DNA from: a candidate division NPL-UPA2 bacterium | GTDB lineage: Bacteria > Bacillota > UBA994 | Direction: 5' to 3' | Length of the DNA: 17,005 bases | Assembly: GCA_018725205.1 (NCBI GenBank) | Contig: QLUB01000027.1 | Span: forward strand, 1-17,005 | Shown: piece after piece, positions 6,642 through 14,340 of the stretch | Position numbering within the stretch: position 1 is the first letter of the stretch | Layout: each line of letters begins with the position of its first letter | Notes under the pieces: model-generated | Seen by the model: only the letters and a program-made list of their open reading frames with translations | What the model was told of the DNA's origin: nothing | Database searches by the model: none | Program-made: the position numbers and the translations under genes

Positions 6642-6979
6642 AGTCTCTACAGGAATTAAAGGCCATGCGCGAGCGTATGGGCGAAAGCAAAGGCATACGC
6701 ACGAGTGCAAGTCCAACCAAGATTACAGTGGCTATGGGCACATGCGGTATTGCCGCCGGAGCTCGGAGCGTGCTCCTCGCCATTATGGGCGAACTCGCGG
6801 AGACAGGTCTACGCGATACTGCCGTCACACAGACCGGGTGCCTAGGTATATGTGAGAGGGAACCTCTCGTAGAAGTCGTCCACCAAGGCCACACGACTTT
6901 ATACGCCTACGTTAACGCGGAACGCGCGCGGCAAATCGTCCGCGACTTGTTAAGCACGGCCGAGAAAGAGGAAAAGTAA
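6638..6979 (+). CDS. Small [2Fe-2S] thioredoxin-like ferredoxin of the hydrogenase operon (HydD-like)
   Basis: A 113-residue protein from ATG 6638, translationally coupled to the preceding gene by ATGA. After a charged N-terminal helix (residues 1-25) comes a thioredoxin-like ferredoxin domain with GTCGIAAGAR (Cys36) and TGCLGIC (Cys68, Cys72). Only three cysteines of the usual four-ligand set are present; the GTCGIAAGAR form is, as I recall it, normal for this hydrogenase-linked subfamily. It probably carries electrons within or to the hydrogenase complex. The frame is open further upstream (from 6563), but that part overlaps the previous gene and has no support. Confidence 0.75.
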   Translation: MKSLQELKAMRERMGESKGIRTSASPTKITVAMGTCGIAAGARSVLLAIMGELAETGLRDTAVTQTGCLGICEREPLVEVVHQGHTTLYAYVNAERARQIVRDLLSTAEKEEK

Positions 6980-7450
6980 ATGGCAGAACGACAAGCTAAC
7001 TTTAGCCACAGACAAATGATACTGCCCTTTGTTGACCAGCCTGGCGGCCTGCTAAAGGCACTGCACGCGCTGCAGAATGCCTCTCTCGACCACTTCCTCG
7101 CGCCCAGTGACCTTAAACTCGTGGCCGAAGTGTTTGGCGTGCCCGAAGCCAAAGTATGGGGCACAGTCACATTCTACTCTCTCTACTCCACTTCGCCGCG
7201 CGGGCGCCACATCATCCGTGTATGCGAAAGCGCCCCCTGCTACGTTGTTGGCGCTATGGACATTCTTAAGTCCTTAGGGGCAATGCTAAACGTCCAGCCG
7301 GGGGAGACGACAAGCGACGGACGCTTCACGCTAGAAGTCGCCAGTTGCCTAGGAGTGTGCGGCGTAGCACCTGCGCTGATGGTCAATATGGACGTCCACG
7401 GCAATCTGACAAGAGACAAATTAGCCGCCATTTTGGCGGAATACGCCTAG
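6980..7450 (+). CDS. hydC: NADH-linked [FeFe] hydrogenase subunit HydC (NuoE-like, [2Fe-2S])
   Basis: A 156-residue member of the NuoE/24-kDa family. An N-terminal helical part contains the HFLAPSDLKLVAEVFGVPEAKVWGTVTFYSLYST segment (38-71). A thioredoxin-like domain follows with the [2Fe-2S] ligands C82-x4-C87 and C123-x3-C127 (SCLGVCG). The subunit passes electrons between the flavin subunit HydB and HydA. The ATG follows the previous stop with no gap. All four cluster ligands are present and the length is normal. Confidence 0.92.
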   Translation: MAERQANFSHRQMILPFVDQPGGLLKALHALQNASLDHFLAPSDLKLVAEVFGVPEAKVWGTVTFYSLYSTSPRGRHIIRVCESAPCYVVGAMDILKSLGAMLNVQPGETTSDGRFTLEVASCLGVCGVAPALMVNMDVHGNLTRDKLAAILAEYA

Positions 7451-7467
7451 GGCTAGGGGGTAAAGCT

Positions 7468-9108
7468 GTGAAGTACTATCGTGCCCATGTACTCATCTGT
7501 AGCGGTTCTAACTGCGCAATTAAGGGATGCCGAAGCGTCAAACAAGCATGCGAACAGGAGATAATCCGCCATGGTCTGCAGGGTGAAGTCCAGGTCGTGG
7601 ATACGGGGTGTCTCGGACTATGCGACCAAGGACCCGCGCTGGTGGTTTACCCTGAAGGTGTAATGTATGGCCGATTGACGCCTAGCGACGTCCTAGAAAT
7701 TGTATCCGAGCACCTCCTGAAAGGCCGCCTCGTGCACCGCCTGATGCAGCAACCCACAGGCCCAGCGGGAGAAGTCTCGCCACTAAGCATGACCCCTTTC
7801 TTCCAGAAACAAAAGCGCGTCGTGCTTAAGAACTGCGGCCTGATTGACCCCGAACGAATAGAAGACTATGTGCGGGCGGGCGGATACACGGCCTTAGCCA
7901 CCGCACTTGATGTAATGACCCCAGAGAGCGTTATCGCCGAAATTACGCAGTCTGGCCTGCGCGGCAGAGGCGGCGCCGGCTTTCCTACTGGGAGAAAATG
8001 GGAGTACACTCGCGTAGCAGCAGGACAACAGAAGTACGTTATCTGCAATGCCGATGAAGGAGAACCGGGTACATTCAAAGACCGCCTGATTCTCGAAGGC
8101 GACCCACACCTAATTGTCGAGGGGATGGCGCTAGCTGGCTACGCTATTGGTGCCACGCGCGGCATCGTCTACATCCGCGGCGAGTACGAGCTGTCTATCC
8201 ACCGCATGGAGCAAGCCATTAGGCAGGCGCGGGAAAATGGGCTGCTGGGCGAGGGGATACTTAGCTCCGCATTCTCGTTTGACCTAGAAGTCTGCGCGGG
8301 TGCCGGCGCATACGTGTGCGGCGAAGAAACGGCGCTGATTGAGTCGATTGAGGGCAATCGCGGGGAACCTCGCTTTAAGCCGCCCTACCCGGTGGAAAAA
8401 GGACTGTGGGGACAGCCGACCTCGGTTAACAACGTAGAAACCTTAGCTAACGTTCCCTCGATTATTGAACAAGGGGCGCTGTGGTATCGTTCCTTGGGTA
8501 CGCCAAGCTCACCCGGCACTAAAGTGTTTACCCTCACCGGCAACATTGTTAACAGTGGTCTGATTGAAGTGCCGATGGGCATCACTTTGCGCGAAGTCAT
8601 CTACGAAATTGGGGGCGGGATTCCGGAAGGCAAGCAGTTCAAGATGGCCCAAACCGGGGGTACTTCAGGCGGATGCCTCGCCGCAGCACATCTGGATATC
8701 CCTATGGACTATGACTCGCTGCAAAGCCACGGCTCGAGTCTTGGCAGCGGCGCACTCCTGATTATGGACGACACTCACTGCATTGTTGACCTCACCCGCT
8801 GCTTCCTAAAGTTCTTTGTGCATGAATCCTGCGGACAGTGCACGCCCTGTCGCGAAGGTGCTCCCGCCCTGTATCACCTGCTGGGAAAGGTCAGCGCCGG
8901 TGCAGGCGGCCACGCAGACATTCAGCTAATTAACAGATTGTCACGCACTATGCAAAGCAGCAGTCTGTGTGCGCTAGGCCAAACCGCGCCGGTGCCGGTG
9001 CTATCGGCTCTGCAGCACTTCTGGCCGGAAATCGAAGCACATCTGAACGGTCGTTGCCCTGCTAACAAATGCGTGATGGGAAAGGCGGCGGGCAAAATTG
9101 CTAACTAA
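7468..9108 (+). CDS. hydB: NADH-linked [FeFe] hydrogenase flavin subunit HydB (NuoF-like), lacking the C-terminal ferredoxin domain
   Basis: The GTG start at 7468 follows TAGGGGG; the open frame extends further upstream but overlaps hydC. The 546-residue protein has an N-terminal thioredoxin-like [2Fe-2S] domain (Cys11, a Cys at 16 or 21, Cys48, Cys52). The NuoF core carries the FMN/NADH loop GLRGRGGAGFPTGRKWE (163-179), ADEGEPGTFKDR, and GAGAYVCGEETALIESIEGNRG (278-299), then an SLBB part and the [4Fe-4S] site C455-C458-C461...C501. It oxidises or reduces NAD(H) on FMN. Known bifurcating HydB proteins go on to a C-terminal 2x[4Fe-4S] domain; here the protein ends soon after RCPANKC, and hydA begins inside its last codons. 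Loss of that domain bears directly on whether the enzyme can use ferredoxin. Confidence 0.93.
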   Translation: MKYYRAHVLICSGSNCAIKGCRSVKQACEQEIIRHGLQGEVQVVDTGCLGLCDQGPALVVYPEGVMYGRLTPSDVLEIVSEHLLKGRLVHRLMQQPTGPAGEVSPLSMTPFFQKQKRVVLKNCGLIDPERIEDYVRAGGYTALATALDVMTPESVIAEITQSGLRGRGGAGFPTGRKWEYTRVAAGQQKYVICNADEGEPGTFKDRLILEGDPHLIVEGMALAGYAIGATRGIVYIRGEYELSIHRMEQAIRQARENGLLGEGILSSAFSFDLEVCAGAGAYVCGEETALIESIEGNRGEPRFKPPYPVEKGLWGQPTSVNNVETLANVPSIIEQGALWYRSLGTPSSPGTKVFTLTGNIVNSGLIEVPMGITLREVIYEIGGGIPEGKQFKMAQTGGTSGGCLAAAHLDIPMDYDSLQSHGSSLGSGALLIMDDTHCIVDLTRCFLKFFVHESCGQCTPCREGAPALYHLLGKVSAGAGGHADIQLINRLSRTMQSSSLCALGQTAPVPVLSALQHFWPEIEAHLNGRCPANKCVMGKAAGKIAN

Positions 9109-10813
9109 TGTCACGATTAACGGCAGAACTATCGCGGTAAGGCCAGGCTCTACCATTCTCTCAGCATGCCGGCAAGCTGACATCAAAGTACCAACGCTGT
9201 GTCATCACCCCGACCAAGCAGTCAAAGCAGCTTGCCGCATCTGTGTGGTTGAAGTGGCTGGGCAGAGGCTCTTACAGCCTGCCTGCTCCTACCCCGTAAG
9301 TGAGGGGATGGTTGTCAACACTGCCACACCTGCCGTGCGCGAGGCGCGCCGCACCATGCTTGAGCTTCTACTGTCCAATCACCCCGCGGACTGCCTGCAA
9401 TGCCCCCGCAGTTTCGCGTGTGAGTTGCAGCAGCTAGCCAGCGAGCTAAACGTACGCGAGACGCCTTTCGAAAGCCGACTGCGGCAGCTAAAGCAGGACC
9501 AGAGCACGGTTTCCCTTCAGCGCATACCGGATAAATGCGTCAACTGCCGGCGCTGTGTGCATGCATGCCTCACTACCCAGGGCATCGGCCTCCTCTACAC
9601 TGCGGGCCGGGGCCGCGACACCGTAGTACAAACAAGCGGGAATGTACCGCTCCATGACGTAGCCTGCGTGCTGTGCGGCCAGTGTCTGCAGGCCTGCCCT
9701 GTGGGTGCCATTACCGAGGTCGATGAGACAGAGAAGGTGTGGGATGCCCTCTCCGACCCTGCTAAGCACGTGGTAGTGCAAGTTGCCCCGGCTATCCGCG
9801 TAGCTTTAGGCGAAGAATTTGGCGGCGAAGCGGGTAGTGTCGTCACCGGTAAATTGGTAAGCGCTCTACGTCTCTTAGGCTTTGACCGCGTCTTTGACAC
9901 CGATTTTACGGCGGATCTAACGATCATCGAAGAAGGGCACGAGTTCCTGCACCGTCTCTCCCACGGCGGGACCCTCCCCATGATTACCTCCTGCAGTCCT
10001 GGCTGGGTTAAATTCACGGAGCACAATTACCCGGAGGAGCTCGCGCATCTCTCAAGCTGCAAGTCGCCGCAGCAAATGTTTGGCGCACTAGCTAAAACCT
10101 ACTACGCAGAGCAATCTGGCATTGAAGCGAGCAGTGTCTTTGTGGTGTCCGTTATGCCCTGCACCGCCAAAAAATTCGAAGCTGCCCGTCCCGAGATGAC
10201 GAGCAGCGGATACCGCGATGTCGATGTAGTGCTGAGCACGCGCGAGCTCGCCCGCATGCTTAAACAGGCCGGCATTGACTGGGCGGGCGTGTCCGATGGT
10301 GAATTTGACGCTCCGCTGGGCATTTCCACCGGGGCAGCCGCCATTTTTGGCGCTACAGGCGGGGTAATGGAGGCAGCACTCCGCACGGTCTATGAAGTCG
10401 TAAGCGGCAAAGAACTGGGTAGTCTAGATTTCCACGCCGTAAGGGGTATGGCGGGCGTAAAAGAAGCCGCCATCCAGATTGGCGACCTAGTAGTAAACGT
10501 GGGAGTGGCGCACGGCTTAGCCAATGCGCGTCAGTTGATGGAACAGGTGGCGAACGGGACATCGCCCTATCATTTTATTGAAATCATGTGCTGCCCGGGC
10601 GGCTGCATTGGCGGCGGCGGACAACCCATACCTACCACTAATGCCGTGCGCGAACAGCGCATACGGGCAATATACAGCGTAGACGAAGCGATGACCCTAA
10701 GGAAGTCACACCAAAACCCGGCCGTGGCCAAGCTTTATGCGGATTTTCTCAAACGCCCGCTCGGCCACAAGTCACACACTTTGCTGCATACGGAGTATGT
10801 GAAGCGGGGGTAG
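9098..10813 (+). CDS. hydA: [FeFe] hydrogenase catalytic subunit HydA
   Basis: The catalytic subunit, 571 residues. It starts at TTG 9098, overlapping hydB by 11 bases, with GGCGGG upstream. Domains in order: [2Fe-2S] (C35, C46, C49, C63), a His-Cys3 [4Fe-4S] site (H95, C99, C102, C108), 2x[4Fe-4S] (C147-C150-C153-C157 and C190-C193-C196-C200P), and the H-cluster domain with TSCSPGW (297-303), MPCTAKKFE (353-361) and IMCCPGGCIGGGGQP (496-510). It ends with the small-subunit-like tail PLGHKSHTLLHTEY. It reduces protons or oxidises H2 and exchanges electrons with HydB and HydC. Numbering agrees with C. pasteurianum CpI. At position 300, a ligand Cys in CpI, the residue is Ser, while Cys299 is kept. 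Cytoplasmic; no signal peptide. Confidence 0.94.
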   Translation: MLTNVTINGRTIAVRPGSTILSACRQADIKVPTLCHHPDQAVKAACRICVVEVAGQRLLQPACSYPVSEGMVVNTATPAVREARRTMLELLLSNHPADCLQCPRSFACELQQLASELNVRETPFESRLRQLKQDQSTVSLQRIPDKCVNCRRCVHACLTTQGIGLLYTAGRGRDTVVQTSGNVPLHDVACVLCGQCLQACPVGAITEVDETEKVWDALSDPAKHVVVQVAPAIRVALGEEFGGEAGSVVTGKLVSALRLLGFDRVFDTDFTADLTIIEEGHEFLHRLSHGGTLPMITSCSPGWVKFTEHNYPEELAHLSSCKSPQQMFGALAKTYYAEQSGIEASSVFVVSVMPCTAKKFEAARPEMTSSGYRDVDVVLSTRELARMLKQAGIDWAGVSDGEFDAPLGISTGAAAIFGATGGVMEAALRTVYEVVSGKELGSLDFHAVRGMAGVKEAAIQIGDLVVNVGVAHGLANARQLMEQVANGTSPYHFIEIMCCPGGCIGGGGQPIPTTNAVREQRIRAIYSVDEAMTLRKSHQNPAVAKLYADFLKRPLGHKSHTLLHTEYVKRG

Positions 10814-10831
10814 GCTGCGAACTACGGAGTG

Positions 10832-10860
10832 GCTATCCGCTATCCGCTTTCCGCTTTCCC
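10832..10860. repeat. Short heptanucleotide array forming the 3' end of the RAYT-like gene
   Basis: Four heptamers in register: GCTATCC twice, then GCTTTCC twice, plus one C. The GCTTTCC unit is identical to one in the 4697-4822 array, and both arrays are preceded by GAGTG. On the minus strand the array encodes the last residues (GKAESG) and stop codon of the RAYT-like gene. It lies between that gene and the convergent hydA. No clear intrinsic terminator is visible for either gene. Confidence 0.8.
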
Positions 10861-11679
10861 AAAGGTCAACCGCGACACGTAGGAATGATGAACGCAGAGG
10901 AACTCTGCCACTTCAGTCACGGGGTAATGGTGTTCTGTCACCGCCGTAGCGATGAGCATGCGTCTCGCCGCTACGGCTTGTGCCCTTCTCCCCTTGCCTT
11001 GCATTACGCGGAGGCTAACTCCCGTCGTTTGGCTGACGGCAGAGGCGATTTCGTCTAGCGTTGGGGGGGTTGTTGCTTTCTGCAAATCCGGCACCACCGG
11101 CTTAAATACTTGTGCCAGTTCACTTGCACTCACGGCAGTGGAAGACAGCGCCTGATACTGCCGTCGCGCTTCCGCGCGGTCGTGGGAAATAAGCGCCAAG
11201 ACCTCGTCACTGTCGATAAAAGGATACCGAGTGTCGCCGAGATACGTGGCATGGCTCGTAAAGCGGGTGAGGTTAGGGTGATGGGTGTGTCCGAAGGTCA
11301 CAGGCAGGTAATGCACATGGCGGATAACCCGGAGCAGGCGCAGGTCTGCGTTGCACAGGCGCTCAGAGTAAGAATCCAAGAAAACATAGCCGTCTCGTCC
11401 GTTACGCTTATTAAAGTAGGCGGCATACACCTCACGCAGGATTTGGAGCACTTGCGGCAAGCCCCTAACCGGAGTAGACACGACTAAATGCGCTTGGGAT
11501 TCTAACAAGGCAAACGCATAAACTTTCATCTGTGAACGACGCTTGGTTTCGGTCATGGCCTTGATAAAGTCGTGTTTATCTTGGTCGGAGAAAAAAACAG
11601 TTACGCGCGGTCGCCCCTGCAACACGCAGTAGTAGATTTCCCGCATCCATCCTTCACCCCTCTGCACTTGTATAGACAT
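10840..11679 (-). CDS. RAYT/IS200-like transposase-domain protein with DnaA-like C-terminus, catalytic residues altered
   Basis: A 279-residue protein. Residues 12-130 follow the Y1 (IS200/REP-associated tyrosine transposase) fold: an EIYYCVLQGRPR strand, VFFSDQDKHDFIKAM, KVYAFALLESQAHLVVSTP, then REVYAAYFNKRNGRDGYVF and DLRLLRVIRHVHYLPV. The catalytic signature is missing. The HxH pair of the usual MPNHVHLL reads SQAH (Gln62, His64). The helix that normally reads YLLxLxRYIHLNPVRA has Arg114 and His121 where tyrosines are usual. The C-terminal part (about 205-279: TLDEIASAVSQTTGVSLRVMQG, then ATAVTEHHYPVTEVAEFLCVHHSYVSRL) resembles DnaA domain IV, a DNA-binding module found on some RAYTs. Start is ATG 11679; Met12 (11646), behind GAGGGG, is an alternative. 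It could be a domesticated DNA-binding protein. Confidence 0.75.
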   Translation of the reverse strand: MSIQVQRGEGWMREIYYCVLQGRPRVTVFFSDQDKHDFIKAMTETKRRSQMKVYAFALLESQAHLVVSTPVRGLPQVLQILREVYAAYFNKRNGRDGYVFLDSYSERLCNADLRLLRVIRHVHYLPVTFGHTHHPNLTRFTSHATYLGDTRYPFIDSDEVLALISHDRAEARRQYQALSSTAVSASELAQVFKPVVPDLQKATTPPTLDEIASAVSQTTGVSLRVMQGKGRRAQAVAARRMLIATAVTEHHYPVTEVAEFLCVHHSYVSRLTFGKAESG

Positions 11680-11731
11680 CTGAGATTACTCTACAGAAAG
11701 GTGAATTCCTGCCGTTCTGGGAGAGATATTT

Positions 11732-12490
11732 TTAGCCTATCTTCCAAGTCAAATAGGCCTCGGTGCGCGGGTCTTGTGGGGCTAGGAAAAACTCTTTCGT
11801 TCTGCCTACTTCGACGAGCTCGCCGCTTAACACAAACGCGGTCTGGTCAGAAATGCGACTGGCTTGATGCATGTTATGCGTAACAATAACCACGGTATAG
11901 TCATGTTTGAGTTCCCGGATTAGTTCCTCGATGCGCATCGTCCCCACAGGGTCTAAGGAAGCGCAGGGTTCATCCATAAGAAAGACCTCGGGCTCCACTG
12001 CCAAGGCGCGCGCAATGCACAGCCGCTGTTGCTGTCCGCCCGAAAGCAAGGCGCCTTTCCGCCCTAAATCGTCTTTTACTTCTTCCCACAATGCGGCCTT
12101 ACGCAGACACGCTTCTACACGTTCGGCGACCTCCTTGCCTTGCGCTAGGCCGTGCAGTCGCAGCCCGGCGGCTACATTTTCGAACACCGATAGATGAGGA
12201 AAGGGGCTAGGCTTCTGAAAGATCATCCCTACCCGCCGACGCAGGTCTACAGGGTCAACGGCAGCCGAGAATATGTCTTCTTCGCCAATCGCAATGCGGC
12301 CCTCGGCTTTTGTGCCGGGGTGCAACTCGTGCAAGCGATTAATACTGCGCAGCAAGGTAGTCTTGCCGCAGCCTGACGGACCGATTAAAGCAGTTACCTG
12401 TCGCACCGGAGCAGATAGAGAGATGTTTTTTACGACTTGAGTGCGCCCATACCAGAACGAGTAGTTTTCTATGTTTACGCCTTGCGCCAT
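11732..12490 (-). CDS. pstB: Phosphate ABC transporter ATP-binding protein PstB
   Basis: A 252-residue ATPase subunit of the high-affinity phosphate importer. Walker A is GPSGCGKTT (37-45), the Q-loop is at Gln92, the ABC signature is LSGGQQQRL (149-157), and Walker B ends in LMDEPCASLDP (171-181), with the switch His in VTHNMHQASRISD. The NRLHEL and PSPFP segments are typical of PstB. It is the last gene of pstSCAB; its ATG follows the pstA stop by one base and its ribosome binding site AGGAGG lies inside the last pstA codons. No phoU or phoPR is in the window. Confidence 0.95.
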   Translation of the reverse strand: MAQGVNIENYSFWYGRTQVVKNISLSAPVRQVTALIGPSGCGKTTLLRSINRLHELHPGTKAEGRIAIGEEDIFSAAVDPVDLRRRVGMIFQKPSPFPHLSVFENVAAGLRLHGLAQGKEVAERVEACLRKAALWEEVKDDLGRKGALLSGGQQQRLCIARALAVEPEVFLMDEPCASLDPVGTMRIEELIRELKHDYTVVIVTHNMHQASRISDQTAFVLSGELVEVGRTKEFFLAPQDPRTEAYLTWKIG

Positions 12491-12491
12491 A

Positions 12492-13334
12492 TTAACGCCT
12501 CCTATTACTTAGGCCGAGGAACAATTGTGCCGTTACATTAAGCACCAGAATTGCAACTACAAGTACTAAAGCCGCGCCCCAGGCGTGCGCCTGCCAGTCG
12601 GCAAAGGGCGATGTGGCATAGTGGTAAATTAACACCGGTAGCGATGCCGTCGGCTGCTGCAAAGACTCAAGCCAGAACCGACTGGTGAGAGCGGTGAGTA
12701 GCACCGGCGCAGTTTGCCCTGCGGCCAGTGCTACGGCCAACATTACACCCACAATCAGTCCGCCTGCCGCCCCGGGGAGTACCAAGCGAAAGACGGTCTG
12801 CTGTTTGGTAGCCCCAAGTGCCATGGAGGCCTCGCGCTGGCTGCTAGGCACCAGACGCAGCATCTCCTCTGCCGAAAGCGTAATTATCGGAGCCATAACT
12901 ATGCTTAGGGCAATGCCCCCAGCCAGCGCCGAGTAATTGCCGGTGCGCAAAACCAACTGGCCAAACACAAACAGTCCAATCACCATGGAGGGAACGCCTG
13001 ACAGGACGCGCGTGGCAAACCGGACAAAAGCAGAGAGCTTGCTTGCAGGGTTTTGGTCAAGGAAAACTGCGGCAGCGATGCAGACAGGAACGGCGATTAG
13101 CGCGCCTAACCCCACCATCAGCAGGCTGCCAATAAGTGCATTCCCTATGCCACCTCCCGCTACACCCACCGGTGCCGGGAGGCTGGTTAGAAACGAAAAG
13201 TTCACAACAGCTATGCCGCGGCGGAAAACGTAGTATAAAATCAAAGCCAAAACCAAGATGGCTATCCCTGCAGCCAACACACACAGCGCTTCAAACAGTA
13301 ATCCCAGAGCCTTACGCTTACGTCTATTCGTCAT
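12492..13334 (-). CDS. pstA: Phosphate ABC transporter permease PstA
   Basis: A 280-residue inner-membrane permease with about six membrane segments. The coupling (EAA) loop EASMALGATKQQTVFRLVLPGAAGG precedes the typical AAGQTAPVLLTAL segment of PstA. It pairs with PstC to form the phosphate channel and docks on PstB. ATG 13334 lies 3 bases after the pstC stop, with AAGGGGAG as ribosome binding site. The length is normal and no damage is seen. Confidence 0.94.
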   Translation of the reverse strand: MTNRRKRKALGLLFEALCVLAAGIAILVLALILYYVFRRGIAVVNFSFLTSLPAPVGVAGGGIGNALIGSLLMVGLGALIAVPVCIAAAVFLDQNPASKLSAFVRFATRVLSGVPSMVIGLFVFGQLVLRTGNYSALAGGIALSIVMAPIITLSAEEMLRLVPSSQREASMALGATKQQTVFRLVLPGAAGGLIVGVMLAVALAAGQTAPVLLTALTSRFWLESLQQPTASLPVLIYHYATSPFADWQAHAWGAALVLVVAILVLNVTAQLFLGLSNRRR

Positions 13335-13337
13335 CGC

Positions 13338-14315
13338 TTAGCTCCCCTTGCGCAAGAGCTTTGCCCACACAGAGCCTTTGGCTGTAGCCGCTACATGTTG
13401 GCTCGGGCGATAGAAAAACCAAGCCGCTATTAGGTTGATAATGAGCGTAATACTGAAGAGCAGCGTAGCCAAGAGCAACAGCGCCGACAAGTGTAGGTCA
13501 AAGGCTTCGGGAAACTCGCTAACAATTAAGGAGGCCATAGTCTGGGCCGGGGCTAGGAGCGAAACCGGAATCAGGTTAGCGTTCCCTATCACCATAGTGA
13601 CAGCTATGGCCTCGCCAATGGCGCGACCGAGGCCTAAGAGTAGTGCGCCGGCAATGCCGGATTTGCTGCTTGGGAGTATAACCTTGGTGACTACCTCCCA
13701 GCGGGTAGCCCCCAAGGCAAACATAGCTTCGCGCAACTCGGGGGGCACACCGCGCATCACTTCGCCGGAGATAGCCGTAATGGTGGGCAAGACCATAATC
13801 GCGAGCACTAAGGAGGCCGTGAGCACACCAATCCCGAGCGACGGTCCGGCGAAAATCGGCAAGAAGCCCAAGTAATCTGCCAGCAACTGGCCGAGGCCCG
13901 TCCTTAGCCACGGGGCCAGCACAAACAGCCCCCACAGCCCATAGACCACGCTTGGCACTGCGGCCAAGAGCTCCACCACAAAAGAAAGTGGTCTGCGCCA
14001 GCTCTGCGGGACGATTTCGCTTAAGAATACGGCTGTCCCTATACTTAGCGGCGTCGCCACGGCCAGTGCCAACACCGCAGTTATCACTGTTCCAAGCAAA
14101 GCTGGCACTGCGCCAAATTGGTTGGCCATGGGGTCCCATATCGACGTGGTCAAAAAGGAAAGCCCAAAGGCGCGCCACGCAGGTGCCGACTGCAAAGTTA
14201 CGACGAGAAAAATGCTGACCACCAAAGCCACCAGCCCTAGAGCCGCCAAAAGGGTTACGTAATGGAAGACGCCTTCTCTAGTGCCGGAGTAAAGGGCACG
14301 ACGTATTGCCTGCAT
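13338..14315 (-). CDS. pstC: Phosphate ABC transporter permease PstC
   Basis: A 325-residue inner-membrane permease with six membrane segments. It carries the PstC segments FGAVPALLGTVITAVLALAVATPLSIGTAVFLSE and ELLAAVPSVVYGLWGLFVLAPWLR, and the EAA loop EAMFALGATRWEVVTKVILPSSKSGI followed by GRAIGEAIAVTMVIGN. The start is ATG 14315, chosen because AAGGAGA lies 6 bases upstream and MQAIRRALYSGTREG is a normal PstC N-terminus; the open frame reaches further up into the pstS end without support. The gap to pstS is 25 bases. Confidence 0.94.
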   Translation of the reverse strand: MQAIRRALYSGTREGVFHYVTLLAALGLVALVVSIFLVVTLQSAPAWRAFGLSFLTTSIWDPMANQFGAVPALLGTVITAVLALAVATPLSIGTAVFLSEIVPQSWRRPLSFVVELLAAVPSVVYGLWGLFVLAPWLRTGLGQLLADYLGFLPIFAGPSLGIGVLTASLVLAIMVLPTITAISGEVMRGVPPELREAMFALGATRWEVVTKVILPSSKSGIAGALLLGLGRAIGEAIAVTMVIGNANLIPVSLLAPAQTMASLIVSEFPEAFDLHLSALLLLATLLFSITLIINLIAAWFFYRPSQHVAATAKGSVWAKLLRKGS

Positions 14316-14340
14316 AAACGGTCTCCTTATCTGGCGTTTC

